63,612 nt of DNA. It comes from Pedobacter sp. AK013. Its GTDB lineage: Bacteria; Bacteroidota; Bacteroidia; Sphingobacteriales; Sphingobacteriaceae. The translations under genes were made by a program, and so were the position numbers. The notes under the pieces are model-generated. The model saw only the letters and a program-made list of their open reading frames with translations. It was not told the DNA's origin and searched no databases. Shown here piece by piece: positions 16,553 to 26,142 of this stretch. Positions within the stretch are counted from its first letter, which is position 1; each line of letters begins with the position of its first letter. Location of the stretch: NCBI RefSeq assembly GCF_014205835.1, contig NZ_JACHCQ010000036.1:1-63612 (forward strand). The letters run 5' to 3'.

Positions 16553-18640
16553 CTATTCTGTCCAAACCAATACGCCGGCAGGCCCAAGGGTTTTCTTTCC
16601 GATAATAAGTTCAGCAGTTTTAGGAAGATTAAACGTATAATCGGTTGAAGAATAGTTCACAGCCATATAAAAGCCATCTCTCCAATATACGTAAATCCCT
16701 TTAGGGTAGTTTTCGGTTGTAGCACCTGCACTGGTGTAGGTATTGGCCAAAATATCCTTTTCCAATTCAACGTCTGCTGTAGCTACGCCAATATAAGTTA
16801 CCTCTCCTTTACCAATTTTGTGTTTCACCACAGCCGACTTCCCTTTATAGAACTGATCCTGATAAACACCGGTAACTTCCGAATTCTGTCCGGCCTGGAG
16901 CAAATCTGCCCAACTATTCCAGCCATAATGCTTTGAACCGCTCTGAACATCGCCCCTGTTACGCCCTGAAAGCATGTCTGTAGCCATAATTTCGGCTCCT
17001 ATAAGGTCCGATATTGGTGCAGCAGTTTTGCCTTCCCAGAAATGGCCCATCCTATTCTTGGTGGCAGTACGGCAGGTGACTATTAAATGGCCTCCATTAG
17101 CAACGTATTTCTCCCATTTTTTAATCAGAGCGGCATCAGCCATTTCGTAAGCAGGCACAATGACAACGCTGTATTTAGAAAAATCAGTAGTTTCATTAAT
17201 GATATCTACAGGTGCACCTAGCGATTTTGCAATCTCCATAAATTTAACGGGATATCCCCAGGTATCCCATTGGTTGGTCTGTTTTTGCCTGTCTATTGAC
17301 CAGTAATTTTCCAGGTTCCAGAGAATAGCCGTAGATCGTACAGCCAGTTTTTCGGGCATTACTTTGCCCGGTTTGTACAGTTTGCGCAGTTGTTTTATTT
17401 CTTTATTAAACTGAATATACTCCTCTCCTCCTGGTGAAGGTGTTGTACCATCGGTTTTTATCACGCCAGAATGGTATTGTTCTGAACCATACAATATCTG
17501 TCTGAAACGGTAAGAGCAGGCCAGTTTTCCGCCTGCAGCAAAGCTATGGTATAACCACATGCGCACTGTTCCGGGTAAAAGCAGCGGATTATAACTTCCC
17601 CAGTTTACCGGACCAGGTTGAATCTCCATCACTCCAGATAGTCCTCCCAATTGCTGATAATATGAAGATGCAAATAGTAATGGCCTGCTATCGCCCAATC
17701 TGAACCCCAGCTCACCAATATTATCGCTGCCGCCATTAGGATAAGCGGTGTAGGCTGCAAAATCAACTTTTTTTGTTCTGCCAGGATCGGCCCCGGTAGA
17801 AACAGCAGTGTAATTGGTGGTAATGTATTGTGCTTTCGAAATGTTTTCTCTTAACAGGCTGGCCTGAAAATCAAGAAACTCGGCCTGCGCATCAGCACAA
17901 TAACGTTTAAAATCGAGTAATGCATGCGGGTTATTTCCCCACCAGCCCACCAGGTTGGTATTGTGGATCATAATCTGATCAAAACTGTTATACCACTGGC
18001 TCCAGAAAGCTGTTCCCCAGGCATCATTTAAGGCATCGATGGTTTTGTACCTGGTTTTTAGCCATTGTCTGAAAGCTTCCTGCGAAGACGGACTATAATC
18101 AGGTTTGGCATCTGGCTCATTATCAAGCTGCCAACCGGTTATATTCTTGTTCTTACCGTAGCGCTTCGCCATTTCGCGTACTATTTTTTCGACAAAAGAG
18201 CGGTACCTGGAGTTAACGATTGAACCCAGCCCCCTTGTTCCATGTTCAGCACGGATATAGTGCCCATCCATGATAAAAGTTTCGGGGTAATTTACGCGCA
18301 TCCAGGCCGGTGTAGTTGCCGATGGAGTACACATGACCACTTTAAGCTTATATTTTGTGCAGAGATCAACTGCCTTATCCAACCAGGCAAAATCAAAATG
18401 CCCTTCTTCTGGCTCCATTTTAAACCAGGCAAACTCAGCAAGGTGGACAAACTCATACCCCATGTCTGCAATCTTTTTAATATCACGTTCCCACTGATTT
18501 TCTTTCCAATGTTCCGGGTAATAGTATATTCCTGTGGTAATTAAATCTTTTTCAGGAAAATAGGCCCCTGCAGTCTGCGATTTTACCGTGACTCCACAGA
18601 GCATTGATAGCAAGGCCACCATTAAATACTTCTTCATCAT
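16553..18640 (-). CDS. GH42 beta-galactosidase
   Basis: This 695-residue protein has a signal peptide (about residues 1-21), a GH42 barrel, a trimerisation-like alpha/beta domain and a short C-terminal beta domain. The acid/base motif is WQLDNEPD (Glu near 174) and the nucleophile motif MEIQPGPVNWG (Glu near 340), both intact. GH42 enzymes release terminal beta-galactose. Export to the periplasm is notable, as many GH42 enzymes are cytoplasmic. In this locus it could remove galactose from side chains after the fucosidase has acted. It follows the double-domain esterase by about 50 bases on the same strand, and the HTCS gene lies about 150 bases further on. Confidence 0.88.
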   Translation of the reverse strand: MMKKYLMVALLSMLCGVTVKSQTAGAYFPEKDLITTGIYYYPEHWKENQWERDIKKIADMGYEFVHLAEFAWFKMEPEEGHFDFAWLDKAVDLCTKYKLKVVMCTPSATTPAWMRVNYPETFIMDGHYIRAEHGTRGLGSIVNSRYRSFVEKIVREMAKRYGKNKNITGWQLDNEPDAKPDYSPSSQEAFRQWLKTRYKTIDALNDAWGTAFWSQWYNSFDQIMIHNTNLVGWWGNNPHALLDFKRYCADAQAEFLDFQASLLRENISKAQYITTNYTAVSTGADPGRTKKVDFAAYTAYPNGGSDNIGELGFRLGDSRPLLFASSYYQQLGGLSGVMEIQPGPVNWGSYNPLLLPGTVRMWLYHSFAAGGKLACSYRFRQILYGSEQYHSGVIKTDGTTPSPGGEEYIQFNKEIKQLRKLYKPGKVMPEKLAVRSTAILWNLENYWSIDRQKQTNQWDTWGYPVKFMEIAKSLGAPVDIINETTDFSKYSVVIVPAYEMADAALIKKWEKYVANGGHLIVTCRTATKNRMGHFWEGKTAAPISDLIGAEIMATDMLSGRNRGDVQSGSKHYGWNSWADLLQAGQNSEVTGVYQDQFYKGKSAVVKHKIGKGEVTYIGVATADVELEKDILANTYTSAGATTENYPKGIYVYWRDGFYMAVNYSSTDYTFNLPKTAELIIGKKTLGPAGVLVWTE

Positions 18641-18693
18641 TTATTCTAGTATCTACTTAATTGTTAATGTCTTCTTTATATTTTTTAGTACCC

Positions 18694-20478
18694 TTATTTA
18701 AAAATATGCTGAGTAAAAAGATACAGGTTATTGGCCCATTCAGTATCATCGTGTGCATTCGAATCTACGTGCCATACATGTGGCACCCCTTCTTTTTTGA
18801 GGTATTGGTGTACGCGCTGGCTAACATTAAACAGGCCGTCTTTCGTACCACAGGCCAGCCATAAAACTTTTAGCTTCTGTTTTGCAGCCAACGGATCGGG
18901 TAAAAGTTTAGCATCAGAAAGACCTCCGAATTGGTTGGTATTGGGGGCCGAAGAGAAACCACCCACATAGGCAAAATTGTTGATATGCGATAGTCCTATA
19001 TTAAGGGATTGGCCACCACCCATAGATAAGCCGGCGATTGCACGGTGCCCGCGGTCGGTATAAACCGAATAATGAGATTCAATAAAAGGAATAATTTCAT
19101 GGAGCAAATCGTTCTGGAAAGACAGCCCGTAACCTTTATAACCGCCTTTTCGTTCCTCCTGCTCATCCGGTTTTGGGTTATTTACGGTTACGTTGGTATT
19201 ACAGTTTGGAAAAACAATTATCATTGGCTTAATTTTACCCTCGCTTATCAGGTTATCGATAATATTATTGGCATTAATCCAGTATGGCCACTGGCCGTTA
19301 CCTGAATTAAGTCCGTGCAACAGGTAAATTACCGGGTAGCGCTTGGCACTCGAATAGCCCGGAGGCGTATAAACCAACATTTCGCGCGATTGCCCCAGTG
19401 CTTTGGAAGCGTATTGAACCGGACTGACCTTGCCATGTGCTATGTTGTCGCGTTTATTTCTGAAACCTGCCGGTGGATCGTTAAATGCAGGTTTATCGTC
19501 AGGGTTTAATTTTACGGTCCTATCAAAAATGGGGGTTCCTGCTTCCTGCCCCTTAATATATCCCCTTACCTCCATCCATTTCCGGCAAGCTTCAGGCCAT
19601 AATGATTCCGTATTTTTAGAGTGTGCAAGTCCATAACCATGCCCACCGGTCTGGTATATATGCAGTTCGCATGGAACATTGTTTTTCTCCATCGCGAGTG
19701 CATAGGCCACACTATTTTGTACCGGAACCGCTTTATCATCCATAGAATGGACCAGAAACGCAGGTGGTGTTTCGCCATTCACCTGCAGTTCATTTGAAAA
19801 ATAGGTTACCCTTTCTGCAGCTGGATTTTGGCCCAATAAATTTACTTTTGAACCTTTATGGGTAATATTTTCCTGCATGGATATTACTGGATAAATCAAT
19901 ATCGAAAAATTTGGCTTCACGCTGGTTGTATCATTAGTGGAGGATACCTTTTCCTTAAAATGAGTTGATATCGTAGCGGCGAGATGCCCACCTGCTGAAA
20001 ATCCCATTATCCCGATTTTTCCGGGATTGATTCCCCACTCTTTAGCGTTGCGCCTCACCAGGCGCACAGCCTGTTGTCCATCCATTAAAGGACCGATAGC
20101 TTTATCGGTCATAATCGCATCATTTGGCAACCGGTATTTTAATACAAAAGCCGTAATGCCAAGACTGTTTAGCCACTTGGCCACTTCCTTTCCCTCATGA
20201 GCAATGGCCAATCCGGAATAGCTGCCGCCCGGGCATATAATTATTGCTGTTCCGTTAGCGGTTTCGCGCGGGGCAGGATACACATCAAGTATGGGTTTTG
20301 AGATCTGGCTCATCCAGCTATTTGCTGAGTCTACCTGCTGTTTATAATTGGCGTTAACAATTGCGCCTGGCGCTTCTCCCCCCCAAAGATAGATTGACTT
20401 ACTTTGACCAAAAACATTAAAGGTTGCCATTAAACAGCCTAAAGTCAGTACGACTTGTCTTAAACTTATAGGTTTCAT
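18694..20478 (-). CDS. Two-domain esterase: acetyl-xylan-esterase-like plus CE1-like
   Basis: This 594-residue protein has a signal peptide and two separate alpha/beta-hydrolase domains. The first, about residues 40-300, has the oxyanion block CPGGSYSGLA, nucleophile motif GFSAGGHLA and a late HGYG histidine block. The second, about 345-594, has YLLHGLNSG and nucleophile motif GLSMGGGQS, as in the CE1/esterase D group that includes feruloyl and acetyl xylan esterases. Each domain has its own serine, so the protein is probably bifunctional and strips two kinds of ester from hemicellulose. Its start overlaps the GH2 stop by four bases (ATGA), which implies translational coupling. Confidence 0.82.
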   Translation of the reverse strand: MKPISLRQVVLTLGCLMATFNVFGQSKSIYLWGGEAPGAIVNANYKQQVDSANSWMSQISKPILDVYPAPRETANGTAIIICPGGSYSGLAIAHEGKEVAKWLNSLGITAFVLKYRLPNDAIMTDKAIGPLMDGQQAVRLVRRNAKEWGINPGKIGIMGFSAGGHLAATISTHFKEKVSSTNDTTSVKPNFSILIYPVISMQENITHKGSKVNLLGQNPAAERVTYFSNELQVNGETPPAFLVHSMDDKAVPVQNSVAYALAMEKNNVPCELHIYQTGGHGYGLAHSKNTESLWPEACRKWMEVRGYIKGQEAGTPIFDRTVKLNPDDKPAFNDPPAGFRNKRDNIAHGKVSPVQYASKALGQSREMLVYTPPGYSSAKRYPVIYLLHGLNSGNGQWPYWINANNIIDNLISEGKIKPMIIVFPNCNTNVTVNNPKPDEQEERKGGYKGYGLSFQNDLLHEIIPFIESHYSVYTDRGHRAIAGLSMGGGQSLNIGLSHINNFAYVGGFSSAPNTNQFGGLSDAKLLPDPLAAKQKLKVLWLACGTKDGLFNVSQRVHQYLKKEGVPHVWHVDSNAHDDTEWANNLYLFTQHIFK

Positions 20479-22277
20479 TTTCTTTTATAATATTGTTCCA
20501 TAATAAACCAGGCTTTTTTTCTTTCTCCTTTTTCAGATAACAGGCCTTTTCTGTTATACCCTTTCTGATAAAGGGGATGCATTCTGCCCAGTGAGCGGTA
20601 ATCAAACAAAAGCCATGGGGCAACCCCGCATAAATTGGGGATGGTGTTAAACATCTTGAGCTGGTTGATATAAATTTGCTGCTGATATTCTTCTCTCCAC
20701 GAAGCAGCCTCGTCTGCCGCTCCACCAACATTGCCGAACAAAGCCTCTCCACCGAATTCGGAAATAAAAACCGGTTTATCCGGAAAGGCCACGTTCCAGG
20801 TTACATTTTCAGGCTTACCTTGCCAGGGTATATACCAGCCAATATACTCGTTAACCGAGATGATATCGACATACTTATAAAGGCTATCCCATACTTTAAA
20901 AGAATTATTATTATAAGATTGACTATTGGTAACGTGTGTTACTAACCTGGTAGAATCGAGTTGCCTGCATACCTGGGTTAATGCAGCAAGCGCCTTGGTA
21001 CGGTTTGGTGTACCATCGTAGGTTTCATTAGAAAGGCTCCAGATTACAACGCTACAGCGGTTCCTGTCTCTGCGAACCATTTCTTTGAGCATCAAATCCA
21101 TTTTTGATAAAACAGCAGTATCTGAAAATTCAATATGTTGGTATACCGGCAATTCACTCCAGACCATTAATCCCATTCGTTCGGCCTGTTTTATCATATT
21201 TTCATTATGCGGATAATGCACGAGCCGAACCAAATTGCACCCAAGTTGTTTGGCTTGGTTTAGCAGCAATGTTGCATCTTCTTTAGAAAATGCTCTTGCC
21301 CCCTTAAATGGATTTTCTTCATGAATATTTATTCCCTTAAGAAAAATCTCCTTACCATTGAGAACAACTTTATTGCCTTTTACTTCAATGTTCCTGAAAC
21401 CAATTTCATCTTCAACAGTATCACTTTCCGTCTCAATAATCACTTTGTAAAGTTTGGGATCATCTGGCGACCACAATTTAAAAGATGAAGAAAATTGTAG
21501 TCCGGCAACTCCATTGTTGTCTGATTTTACTGAACGCTCAAACTTTAGTTCAGGAATTTTAATTTTAATACGTTTTTGTTTATCTGCCCCGTTCAACTTT
21601 ACCCATCCCGACACCTCTTTTTGGCTTCCTTTCAGGAGCTGTATGCTATAATCTTCAATGTAAGTATTATCCGTTTCGATAAGATTTACATCACGGGTAA
21701 TGCCTCCATAGTTTAACCAATCGTAGCCTAACCCCGGAAGTCCGTTTTTAAGCCTCTTGTTATCAACCTTAACAATTAGTGAATTTGTACCAGGTTTGAT
21801 TTTTTGAGTTATTTCAAATTGAAATGGCGTAAAGCCACCCTCGTGGCTCCCGATCTTTTCTCCATTCAAGTAAATATCTGCCAGATAGTTTACTGCGCCA
21901 AAATGAACAAAGAGCCTTTTATTTTTATCAAGCGAATAACTAAATTCTTTTTTATACCAAACAACCCCCTCAAAATAGGTCAGTTCACACATTTGAGAAT
22001 TAAAATCGCCAGGCACTTTCAATCGTGGGCTACCTTCAAAAGAATATTCTACAAAATCGGTTTTTAACAAGGGCTTTTTTTCCTGCCATATCTGCCTCCA
22101 TTCGCCAATGCCTGTAGGATCCAGAATAACATTCCATTCACCGTTTAAGCTGGTAGCGTTCCTGGATTGAGCATTAATCATTGCAGTTTGTGCATGCGCA
22201 TTAACTACTGCAAGCAGCATGGATAAAACAATCCATGTCAGCTGTTTAAATAATATGATTTCTATTCTTTTGTTCAT
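20475..22277 (-). CDS. GH2 glycosidase, beta-glucuronidase/beta-galactosidase type
   Basis: This 600-residue protein has a signal peptide ending near AHAQ. It has the GH2 sugar-binding domain (about 45-210), an Ig-like middle domain and the TIM barrel. The acid/base motif is IWSLSNETYDG (Glu near 416) and the nucleophile motif is FISEFGGEA (Glu near 507). The compact size and the motif spacing resemble GH2 beta-glucuronidases and their relatives more than long beta-galactosidases; the sugar specificity remains open. The gene is translationally coupled to the downstream double-domain esterase and follows the GH43 gene by about 60 bases. Confidence 0.83.
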   Translation of the reverse strand: MNKRIEIILFKQLTWIVLSMLLAVVNAHAQTAMINAQSRNATSLNGEWNVILDPTGIGEWRQIWQEKKPLLKTDFVEYSFEGSPRLKVPGDFNSQMCELTYFEGVVWYKKEFSYSLDKNKRLFVHFGAVNYLADIYLNGEKIGSHEGGFTPFQFEITQKIKPGTNSLIVKVDNKRLKNGLPGLGYDWLNYGGITRDVNLIETDNTYIEDYSIQLLKGSQKEVSGWVKLNGADKQKRIKIKIPELKFERSVKSDNNGVAGLQFSSSFKLWSPDDPKLYKVIIETESDTVEDEIGFRNIEVKGNKVVLNGKEIFLKGINIHEENPFKGARAFSKEDATLLLNQAKQLGCNLVRLVHYPHNENMIKQAERMGLMVWSELPVYQHIEFSDTAVLSKMDLMLKEMVRRDRNRCSVVIWSLSNETYDGTPNRTKALAALTQVCRQLDSTRLVTHVTNSQSYNNNSFKVWDSLYKYVDIISVNEYIGWYIPWQGKPENVTWNVAFPDKPVFISEFGGEALFGNVGGAADEAASWREEYQQQIYINQLKMFNTIPNLCGVAPWLLFDYRSLGRMHPLYQKGYNRKGLLSEKGERKKAWFIMEQYYKRK

Positions 22278-22337
22278 CCTTGGTTTAGGTCTTAATTATA
22301 TTATTGCAGAGGCAAAATAGCATTGCCCCGTACTGAT

Positions 22338-23906
22338 TTAAAGCACTGGTTTGTATATAAATTCATCAAAATCGCCATAGGCTTTGGCATTTTTATTTTT
22401 GGATTGGGCATATAATCCAATTAAAACACCAGTAAAACCTCCATTCGTTTCAGAACTCAGGTACCATATGTTTATCTTATCTAAAAATTTAAATTCTTTA
22501 CCATCTACAGAATAGTAAAACGAGTAAAAGTCTTTATCTCCTTTTACTTGTAAATAAACATGATCGCCAGAAATTTCGACTTCTTGTGCAACATGGTTCA
22601 GTACACCCATTTTATAATTTAAAGACACTTTATATTTGCCATTATTAGATTTTTTCAAAAAAACATCGTAATGTGCCTGAGGTGAATAGTAAGCCGTCAT
22701 TCCGGCCTGGTCGTCTTCTGTTGCATCCTTTAATGACAGTAAAGTGGTGGCTGAAAAATTAATATGCTCCTGTCTGCGCCCAACAAAAGTGGGCGAATCA
22801 TGATCATCCAAAGAAACCGGGCTTGCTTTGAGCCTCAATGAACCTTTTTTCTCGGTAAGAGAATAATTCTTCATAAATGGATTTCGCAGGTAGATCCAAT
22901 CAACGCCTAACTTGTTTTCATTAAAATTGGTCGAATAATCTGGTTTCTTTACTGGTTTTAGAGGTAAGGTAGGCACATTCATATCGATATCTACCGTGCC
23001 ATTACCATTTATTACCGGCCAGGCATTTACATCCCATCTTACCGGAGCCAGGAACGTTTCACGACCTAATACATGGTGTAGTAAACTTTGAGGGCGAAAG
23101 CCCAGGAATACTACCCACCATGAACCATCGTGAGCCTGAACAAAGTCGCCGTGTCCGGTACCCTGGATGGGATTACTTTGTGCATTCTCATTAATATGGG
23201 TTAAAATAGGGTTAGAAGGGTTTGGGTCATAAGGTCCATACATAGATCTGCTGCGGGCAATGGTCATTTTATGTCCATATTCGGTACCTCCTTCTGAAAT
23301 AAGCAGATAATACCAGCCATCTTTCTTATAAAGATGCGGTGATTCCGGATACCGCCCACCTGTACCATGCCATACAATTTTGCCTTCGGTAAGTTTTTTT
23401 CCCGTTTTAATATCTATTTCGCTGATTGTAATGCCCTTGCCATTTGATATAAAGTAACTTTTACCATCTTCAAAATATAAAGTCGGATCGATTCCTCCCT
23501 GTTCTACAAAAATAGGTTCAGACCACTCACCCGCAGGATTGTTTGTATATACATAAAAATTCCCGCCGCCTGAAACATTCGTGGTGACCATATAAAAACG
23601 CCCTTCGTGATAACGAATGGTGGGTGCGTAAATACCTGCCGAAGGGGCACATTTATCTAATTTGAGTTGGGAAGGACGGGTAAGGCAATGGCCAATTTTT
23701 GTCCAGTTAATTAAGTCTTTGCTGTGAAAAACCGGAACCCCAGGGAAGTATTCAAAACTACTGGTAACCAAATAATAATCGTCGCCAACCCTGCATACAC
23801 TCGGATCGGGATGAAAACCTGAAATCACCGGGTTTTTATACCCCTGGGCATCTACGCTCTGATAGAAGCCCAAAACAACGATTAAAAAGGTAATAATTCT
23901 TTTCAT
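22338..23906 (-). CDS. GH43 arabinofuranosidase/beta-xylosidase with C-terminal beta-sandwich
   Basis: This 522-residue protein has a signal peptide (cleavage after QSVDA). The five-bladed GH43 propeller has its catalytic residues in place: Asp34 in FHPDPS, an Asp near 139 in GIDPTL, and Glu near 187 in YPESPHLY. The C-terminal 190 residues form the GH43_C2 concanavalin-like domain usual in beta-xylosidase and arabinofuranosidase subfamilies. It should release terminal xylose or arabinofuranose with inversion. It lies between GH97 and GH2 genes on the same strand. The upstream gap holds a dispersed repeat, so it may have its own promoter. Confidence 0.87.
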   Translation of the reverse strand: MKRIITFLIVVLGFYQSVDAQGYKNPVISGFHPDPSVCRVGDDYYLVTSSFEYFPGVPVFHSKDLINWTKIGHCLTRPSQLKLDKCAPSAGIYAPTIRYHEGRFYMVTTNVSGGGNFYVYTNNPAGEWSEPIFVEQGGIDPTLYFEDGKSYFISNGKGITISEIDIKTGKKLTEGKIVWHGTGGRYPESPHLYKKDGWYYLLISEGGTEYGHKMTIARSRSMYGPYDPNPSNPILTHINENAQSNPIQGTGHGDFVQAHDGSWWVVFLGFRPQSLLHHVLGRETFLAPVRWDVNAWPVINGNGTVDIDMNVPTLPLKPVKKPDYSTNFNENKLGVDWIYLRNPFMKNYSLTEKKGSLRLKASPVSLDDHDSPTFVGRRQEHINFSATTLLSLKDATEDDQAGMTAYYSPQAHYDVFLKKSNNGKYKVSLNYKMGVLNHVAQEVEISGDHVYLQVKGDKDFYSFYYSVDGKEFKFLDKINIWYLSSETNGGFTGVLIGLYAQSKNKNAKAYGDFDEFIYKPVL

Positions 23907-23966
23907 ATTTTCTATTTTTAAAGGCCTAACAACTAATCTTGGTCAACATCTTTCCTACTAGATAGA

Positions 23967-24019
23967 CCCTGAAATAAATTACCTTCAGGGAGCTCGCTAA
24001 AGCTCGGTTCAGGGTGACG
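23967..24019. repeat. REP-like intergenic repeat
   Basis: CCCTGAA is followed by TTCAGGG twice (23984 and 24008), with an inner GAGCT/AGCTC stem, ending in GTGACG. This CCCTGAA/TTCAGGGTGACG family is a widespread intergenic repeat in Sphingobacteriaceae. It lies between the GH97 and GH43 genes and could form a transcript hairpin. Confidence 0.55.
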
Positions 24020-24077
24020 AAAGCGCGTTGAAAATATCTTCTGAAGATCTCTAAAGGCATTTATTAATCGAGTTTAA

Positions 24078-26063
24078 CTATTTTTCCGAATTAATGATGA
24101 TTGCAAAGCCACCACCATTCGCCATATTAATGGTAAGCTTATCTGTGTTGGTAACTTTAATTATTTCGCGTTTATAATCGGTGGCATCCTTATCTGCGTT
24201 CATTCCATCCTTAAAAATTTCTGCTGAATATTTTCCCTTGCCCAGAAAAGACAGGTCGACCGTAGTTGTTCTTGCAGACCAGTTTGTCAATCCGCCTACA
24301 TACCATGTATCTTCTTTTTTCCTGGCAACAGCCACATATTCGCCTACTTTCCCATCAAGGGCCACTGTTTCATCAAAGGTGGTCGGTATTTTTGAAATAA
24401 AACTGGTACTCTCCTGTTCTTTCATGTATGCGGTTGGGCTATCCGCCATCATTTGTAAGGGTGCTTCATACACCACATACATCGCTAACTGGTGCGACCT
24501 CGTTCCCTGGCTCATCGGCATGGAATTACTTGGACGAAAATCTGCTTTTGTGGCGTTACGCATTGCTCCCGGAGTATAATCCATAGGCCCGGCCAGCATC
24601 CTGATAAACGGTATGGAAGTTTCGTAGTGTGGCATATCATCTTTTGGCGTCCATTTGGTATTTTCCAGTCCTTTTACCCCTTCAAAATTGAGAATATTAG
24701 GATAAGTACGCTGTACACCGGTGGGCTTATACATACCATGATAGTCGACAAGAAGTTTATAACCGGCTGCTTTTTTAGCCATGTTGTAAATCGAACTGAC
24801 CATTTTCTGATCATCGCGATCTATAAAATCTATTTTAAAACCTTTAATCCCCATCTTTGAATACTGGCTAAAAGCATCATCCAACATCTGGTTGATGGCA
24901 TACCAGGATGCCCACAGCATAATGCCTACATTTCTCTGCTTCCCGTAGCTGATTAGTTCTTTGATATTGATGTTTGGCGAAATTTTTAGCAGGTCGGTTT
25001 CTTCACTCCATCCTTCATCCAACACTACATACTCAATGTGGTTTTTGGCGGCAAAATCTATATAATATTTATAAGTATCTGTGTTAATTCCCGCCTTAAA
25101 ATCAACGCCAGATATGTTCCAATCATTCCACCAGTCCCAGGCTACTTTACCTGGCTTTATCCAGCTTGCATCGGCAATCTGAGATGGTGCCGACAGTTTT
25201 TGCACCATATCGTTATTTAAGAGGTCTTTATCATTTTCGCTTATGATTATTGCCCTCCATGGGAAATTACGGCTGCCATTGGTTTTGGCTATATAGGTTT
25301 CCCTATCTGAAACCATGTAATTCATTTTATTAAATCCGCCTAAGCGCTCTGCTTTCGGGTAATGTGCAAACGTTCCACTTAAGCCATGCTGTCCTTGTTT
25401 ACCTTTAGTGAGGAACATACCAGGATAATCTACCAGTTCGGCCTCTACAATAGCTGCTTTTTTTCCATTTTCCAAATCGACAAGAAGCGGAGAAATGGCC
25501 AGCGAATCTTGCACAAATTTCGAAAGCGGGATTTCATCATAGGTAGATTCGAAAGCAGATATGTATTGATTATTTTCCCTTAAATCGCGAACGTAAGGAA
25601 TATAAGCTTTATGGTCTTTGCTGAAGTTAAAATTGGCTTCTTCGGCCTCAATGGTAATTTCGCCTTTTTTCTTGGTGAAAAAACGATAGGCTATACCATC
25701 GTTATAGGCCCTTAAAATCAGGCCAAAATCGCCTTTAAAGTTTATGGTTAGCTGGCTGTACTCATCAACCACCGCTTTCTTTTTATAAACAGGTGTATTA
25801 AAAACCGTGTTGACACTTGATTTTTTAGCATCAATAATTTTAGCATTATTTCCTAAAACCAGCCCATTGCCCAATGTTATTGAAATAACTGAAGGCGCAA
25901 TAACCGCAGTATTTTCATGTTTTACAGACCATGATATTTTCGCCCCGTTTTCCAAAGCCATATCAATTTTTCCGTTAGGGGATTTAAGGTGCAATGTTTG
26001 GGCATTTCCAAGAGCTGGCAATAAAACCGTAAAAACGATTACACGAAAAAAGAATTTATTCAT
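24078..26063 (-). CDS. GH97 retaining alpha-galactosidase-like enzyme
   Basis: This 661-residue protein has a signal peptide, the GH97 N-terminal beta-sandwich (about 25-280), a catalytic barrel (about 290-560) and a C-terminal beta domain. The family splits into inverting SusB-like alpha-glucosidases and retaining alpha-galactosidases that use an Asp nucleophile near residue 415. Here IKGFKIDFID places Asp near 410, and NFEGVKG supplies a Glu near 461 that fits the acid/base position. It is therefore best read as a retaining alpha-galactosidase-type enzyme. A second GH97 paralogue is encoded at 39441. It follows the long GH2 gene by 79 bases on the same strand. Confidence 0.82.
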   Translation of the reverse strand: MNKFFFRVIVFTVLLPALGNAQTLHLKSPNGKIDMALENGAKISWSVKHENTAVIAPSVISITLGNGLVLGNNAKIIDAKKSSVNTVFNTPVYKKKAVVDEYSQLTINFKGDFGLILRAYNDGIAYRFFTKKKGEITIEAEEANFNFSKDHKAYIPYVRDLRENNQYISAFESTYDEIPLSKFVQDSLAISPLLVDLENGKKAAIVEAELVDYPGMFLTKGKQGQHGLSGTFAHYPKAERLGGFNKMNYMVSDRETYIAKTNGSRNFPWRAIIISENDKDLLNNDMVQKLSAPSQIADASWIKPGKVAWDWWNDWNISGVDFKAGINTDTYKYYIDFAAKNHIEYVVLDEGWSEETDLLKISPNINIKELISYGKQRNVGIMLWASWYAINQMLDDAFSQYSKMGIKGFKIDFIDRDDQKMVSSIYNMAKKAAGYKLLVDYHGMYKPTGVQRTYPNILNFEGVKGLENTKWTPKDDMPHYETSIPFIRMLAGPMDYTPGAMRNATKADFRPSNSMPMSQGTRSHQLAMYVVYEAPLQMMADSPTAYMKEQESTSFISKIPTTFDETVALDGKVGEYVAVARKKEDTWYVGGLTNWSARTTTVDLSFLGKGKYSAEIFKDGMNADKDATDYKREIIKVTNTDKLTINMANGGGFAIIINSEK

Positions 26064-26142
26064 TAGTGATATTGGTTATTAAAATTATTATCTGAGTGTT
26101 TTAATCGCTATTTCCGTTTTTCAGAAATGGGCAATTAAACCG

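Noticed and set aside
24181..24860. Long plus-strand frames of 132 and 122 residues inside the GH97 gene
   Set aside because: They lie antisense to a well-supported GH97 gene, have no recognisable protein motifs, and reflect the codon bias of the real strand.
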